From Sceloporus undulatus (taxonomy: Eukaryota > Chordata > Lepidosauria > Squamata > Phrynosomatidae), in NCBI RefSeq assembly GCF_019175285.1, contig NC_056527.1, forward strand, positions 106,457,179-106,521,178: DNA of 64,000 nt. Reading direction: 5' to 3'. A model generated the notes under the pieces. It ran no database searches. It worked only from the letters and a program-made list of their open reading frames with translations, and had not been told where the DNA came from. Made by a program: the position numbers and the translations under genes. The number at the start of each line of letters is the position of its first letter. The stretch's first letter is position 1. Shown piece by piece: positions 60,779 to 64,000 of the stretch.

Positions 60779-60996
60779 CAGTCAGCCCTCTGTATCCATA
60801 GTTTCCTTATCCATCATTCAACCATCCATGGTTTAGATACACACAGAAACACACATCAAATAGCAAACCTTGATTTTGTCATTTTATATAAGGGGCACCA
60901 TTTCTATGCCATTGTATTTAATGGGACTTAGCATCCACTGATTTTGATATCCACAGGGGTTCAGAGCCAAACCCCACCAGATATTAAGGGTCCACT
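60779..60996. mobile_element. Tigger-type MITE with TA flanks
   Basis: Begins CAGTCAGCCCTCTGTATCCA and ends CCAGATATTAAGGGTCC-ACTA, with GGTTCAGAGCCAAACCCC near the right end, the hallmark of a widespread Tigger-related short element. TA lies on both sides. Confidence 0.8.
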
Positions 60997-61107
60997 ATAT
61001 TCTGCTTCCTAAATGTTCTCTAATCATTCAGAAAACTCCCGAACCCACCCAGAAAATCCAGACTCTTGTTTTCCCATGACAGCCTCCTTTGTTTTAGCAA
61101 ATAATTT

Positions 61108-61215
61108 GCCAAAGTAATTTTTGGACTATTTGTCCCAGAATCCCCCCACTGGCATGGCCACTGATCATACTGCCTTGGGAATTCTGCCTTGGGAATTCTG
61201 GGATTTAATTTTCTT
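61108..61215. mobile_element. Dyad MITE (TTGTAGTCC family)
   Basis: AGTAATTTTTGGACTATTTG and CCCAGAATCC with ACTGGCATGGCC; an internal tandem copy of GCCTTGGGAATTCT lies at 61171-61200. Confidence 0.65.
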
Positions 61216-63936
61216 AAATTTGAATTTAATCTCTGCAACCCTGCTCCTTCCTGGAGCCCAAGGAGTTCTGTTTCTGTCCGTTGCCAACTTCTTCTAATTT
61301 ATGCACAACTTTTCTTAAGAAAGAAAAGGTTTAATTCAAGGTGACACGTTCATAACTGGTGTGCCTTTCCAACCTGAGCAACCATTCCTAGACAATGTGC
61401 AAAAGATAATCCAAGTTCAACTTTTCACCATTTTCTTTTTCTTGCAAAATGAAAATAAAAAGTCATCAGGTAAGTTGTTGCTCTTCTCATTTTGCAGGCA
61501 AGCAAGAAATGCTGCCACAGCTGAGACCGGGATCCAGGTTTCCTGTTTTTGAGTCCTTTGCATCACAGTGGCTCAACAGAGCTTAGAAAAGGTGTTTTTT
61601 TTTTACTATGTATAGTCCAAAAAAGTAAGTTACCCAAGTTCTCCTTCTGGTCCAGGGCTTAAAAAGTGTCCCTTGTTACTATGTTAAGACTGTAGTCTTT
61701 ATTCTTTATTTCCCCTTGGAAGACAGTTGACTATAAACAGCATGAAATTACAGGCAGACATCCAACAGGCTGACATCAGAACCACCAATATACCATGCAG
61801 AGCACTGCCATCTGAACTTCCTTCCATCTCAGCTGTCCTTCACTGTGGAAGGCACAGAGACTTAGGTGGGCAAGAAGGGTGCCTGCAGCTCAGAGCTATT
61901 CAGCTCCCTCCAGCCTCTCAATAAAAGGGGGATTTGCGTTACAAGCAGGGTAGCTCCCATCCTGTCAGCATTTGACCACTTTTGCCCCCTCCCCAACATT
62001 GGCAGGCCCCCAATGAGTCTCACTGAAGCAGAGGAGCAACTTGTTGTGTTTAAAGATTCATGTTTGGCTTCTGAAATATTCAGCAGATGTCAAAGCTGAC
62101 AGCAGCTGCCGTGCCCAAGAGGGGAGTGGACTGGAAAGCCAAAAGAGGTACAGGCGGAACAGGGTAGTCTCAGGTGAGATGGGGGAAATGGGGAAGATAC
62201 TTTAGTGGGTAAAGACAATAGGTAATGAGTTCAAGATGGGAAGGTGTGTGTGTGGGGGGGGTATCCCTAGCAGTTGGTGGCTCAGCACAGCCCTGCATTT
62301 CTGCTTAGAGGGTAATATAGGGTAATTGCCAGTAATCTGCAACAGAACCATCCATCCTTCCATCTCATTATCTCCTAAATTCGTCACCTGCTTCTGAACT
62401 CAGAAAGTGATGCTGAGTGAGCAGAACAGGGGGAGGGGGGCTTGCTGCAGCACTGGGTGGAGAGAAGGAGGCTCAAATGATCTTTCTCAGGAGCCCACCT
62501 CCCTCACTTTAACCCTCCTGGCCCTGATGCCTTTAGAAAAACCTCTGGCTAGGTTTGTCCTCTTTTCCCCAAACCACTGTGATAGTAATTTCCAACCAGT
62601 TAGCCAGAGTAACTAACACAGGATCCCACAATCGAGTAGTACAGCCTTGCCTCTTTCTAATCAGTTGTCATGATGGAAGGCTCCAGGTATTGCATTATTC
62701 ACTCCCAATATGAAGATATCACAGTTCCACCAGCCTCTGAGGAGTTTGCTTGCTGACTCCCTGCATGAGTCACTGTTCTGGGTTTGTCCAACTTGAAGAC
62801 ATGATCAGGGGAAAAACAGCTGATGCAGAAGCAAAGGAAGAAGTTGTCACAGAAGCAGACCTTGATTACTGTAAACATGATGTGTACACTGGGGCACATT
62901 TATTTCCCAGAGAATGCAGGAGTCTTGACTTCCATACTGCTCTAAAAAAAAAACAACCTAGATCTCCTGAATCCCAGTTCTCTCCTTTTGTGTATCCATT
63001 TGCAACCAAAAATACAAGTGTTCTGATTACCAGCTTCCATTCTTGGACTTTTCACTTGTGAAAGACAGCATTTTCTCTTAAGAACTGGCTAGAAGGGGAA
63101 ATGTCATCACTGTTGACAAAGTCAGGGGTGCAGGGATGGTATCTTTTGAAATAATTCCTCCCCAACAAGGTTCAGAAGTCAAACTAGCAACCACAGTTTC
63201 TGGTTGCTGCTGGCTTCTCAGAGAAGGGATGGAAATAACATCTCTTGTTCCCACTCCTAATTCAATTCGTAGATAATTTAGGAGTCCCAGAACTATTTCC
63301 CTATTTCTTACCTATTTAGACATGACATTTTCAATTCTATGCCTTTAACAAGTGGTAGGAAGACGTTTACGAGATGAACGTTTCCCAAGGATAGCAATGG
63401 GTAGGGAAAGCTGCACCAGCTGTGTTTCTGCCTGCCACACAGTGACTGCAGGGGAGAAGTGCTAATGTTATGTCTGTTGCAGAAAAGCCACAGAGAAGCT
63501 GCCAGCTTAGCTGGGCTTCCAGGTCTCACAGTTCCATCTCACTAAACTAGATTACTCCTCTCCCAGAGAACAGCAGCACAAGAAAATCTTGCTTTCGTTC
63601 TCATACACACAGGCATGTGCGCACACAGCATCACAAACACCCCACAAGGGTGAAGCCAAACACAATCTGTCATCTGCCTGGTGGAACATATGGAGAGAAA
63701 GTGCCTTTCTCATCAGCTCCTTCACTTGCTCAAAGCACTTTTGGCTTCACACCTTCAGAGTGTATAAACATTGCTGAGTACTTGGCAGACCGAGACACGC
63801 CCTGGGCATATCAGTTGGGCCCTGGGGAATCCCAAAGGAGTTTCTGCCCCTACAAACCCCTTGGCCTTTTGCTTTGCGCCTAACCTGGAGCCCCTTTCCC
63901 ACAGCTCAATTCCTGAGGTGTAGGAAATGGTTGTGG
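61216..63936. other. Downstream region, no gene recognised
   Basis: Only chance-length open frames. A TATAAA lies at 63770-63775 in unique sequence, but without other promoter features. Confidence 0.45.
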
Positions 63937-63968
63937 TGACGTCGCAGCACGGGGGCAACTATATATCT
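63937..63968 (+). promoter_or_regulatory. CRE followed by TATA-like box at window end
   Basis: TGACGTCG (63937-63944) resembles a cAMP response element and is followed 14 bp later by CTATATATCT. On the + strand this would place a start site near 63990, just before the window ends. There is no transcript evidence, and the next gene is out of view. Confidence 0.3.
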
Positions 63969-64000
63969 TGGCATCACTGCCATTCATTTGTTCTTTTCCT

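Noticed and set aside
57176-64000. Exons of GRWD1 or KDELR1, the mammalian neighbours of GRIN2D
   Set aside because: No recognisable WD-repeat or KDEL-receptor segment was found on either strand here, nor upstream of the gene.

Overview
The window is vertebrate nuclear DNA, most likely from a squamate reptile (a lizard). This rests on one split gene with GT-AG introns and a repeat load typical of squamates: a BovB/RTE LINE, CR1/L2-type LINE ends, tRNA- and 5S-rRNA-headed SINEs sharing one tail, many short hAT- and Tigger-like DNA elements, and Penelope-like fragments. The species cannot be fixed from sequence alone.

The only gene recognised with confidence is GRIN2D on the + strand, encoding the GluN2D subunit of the NMDA-type glutamate receptor. 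Twelve coding exons between 26378 and 51673 join in consistent phase into a 1329-residue protein; the human protein is about 1336 residues. Signal peptide, amino-terminal domain, split ligand-binding domain, pore and M1-M4, long cytoplasmic tail and the terminal PDZ ligand ESEV are all present, with no stop or frameshift. The ATG exon begins with 23 nt of 5' UTR after a splice acceptor, so at least one noncoding exon must lie upstream. The only non-repeat CpG cluster upstream, near 9257-9475, is a candidate for it.

Layout: 1-26354 is upstream intergenic or 5'-intron DNA with many repeats. Within it are an intact hAT-type MITE (3328-3678), an L2-like LINE split by a foldback MITE (8240-9062), a second foldback MITE (14005-14242), a BovB LINE broken by two younger insertions (15896-17930), and a 930-bp hAT-like element (20714-21643). 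26378-51673 is GRIN2D; introns 1-7 are short (0.2-1.8 kb) and introns 8-11 are 2.4-4.6 kb. 51674 to about 57175 is the probable 3' UTR, ending at a good poly(A) signal. 57176-64000 is downstream DNA with a Tigger-like MITE (60779-60996) and, at the very edge, a CRE plus TATA-like arrangement that could be the promoter of the next gene.

No bacterial-type operon, CRISPR array, endogenous retrovirus or complete novel gene system was found. The most unusual items are two palindromic MITEs whose arms match each other better than the other copy, several hammerhead-ribozyme-like cores in Penelope-like relics, two SINE types with different heads sharing the tail of the local BovB LINE, and a possible unrecognised Cys-rich exon on the minus strand near 10.3 kb.
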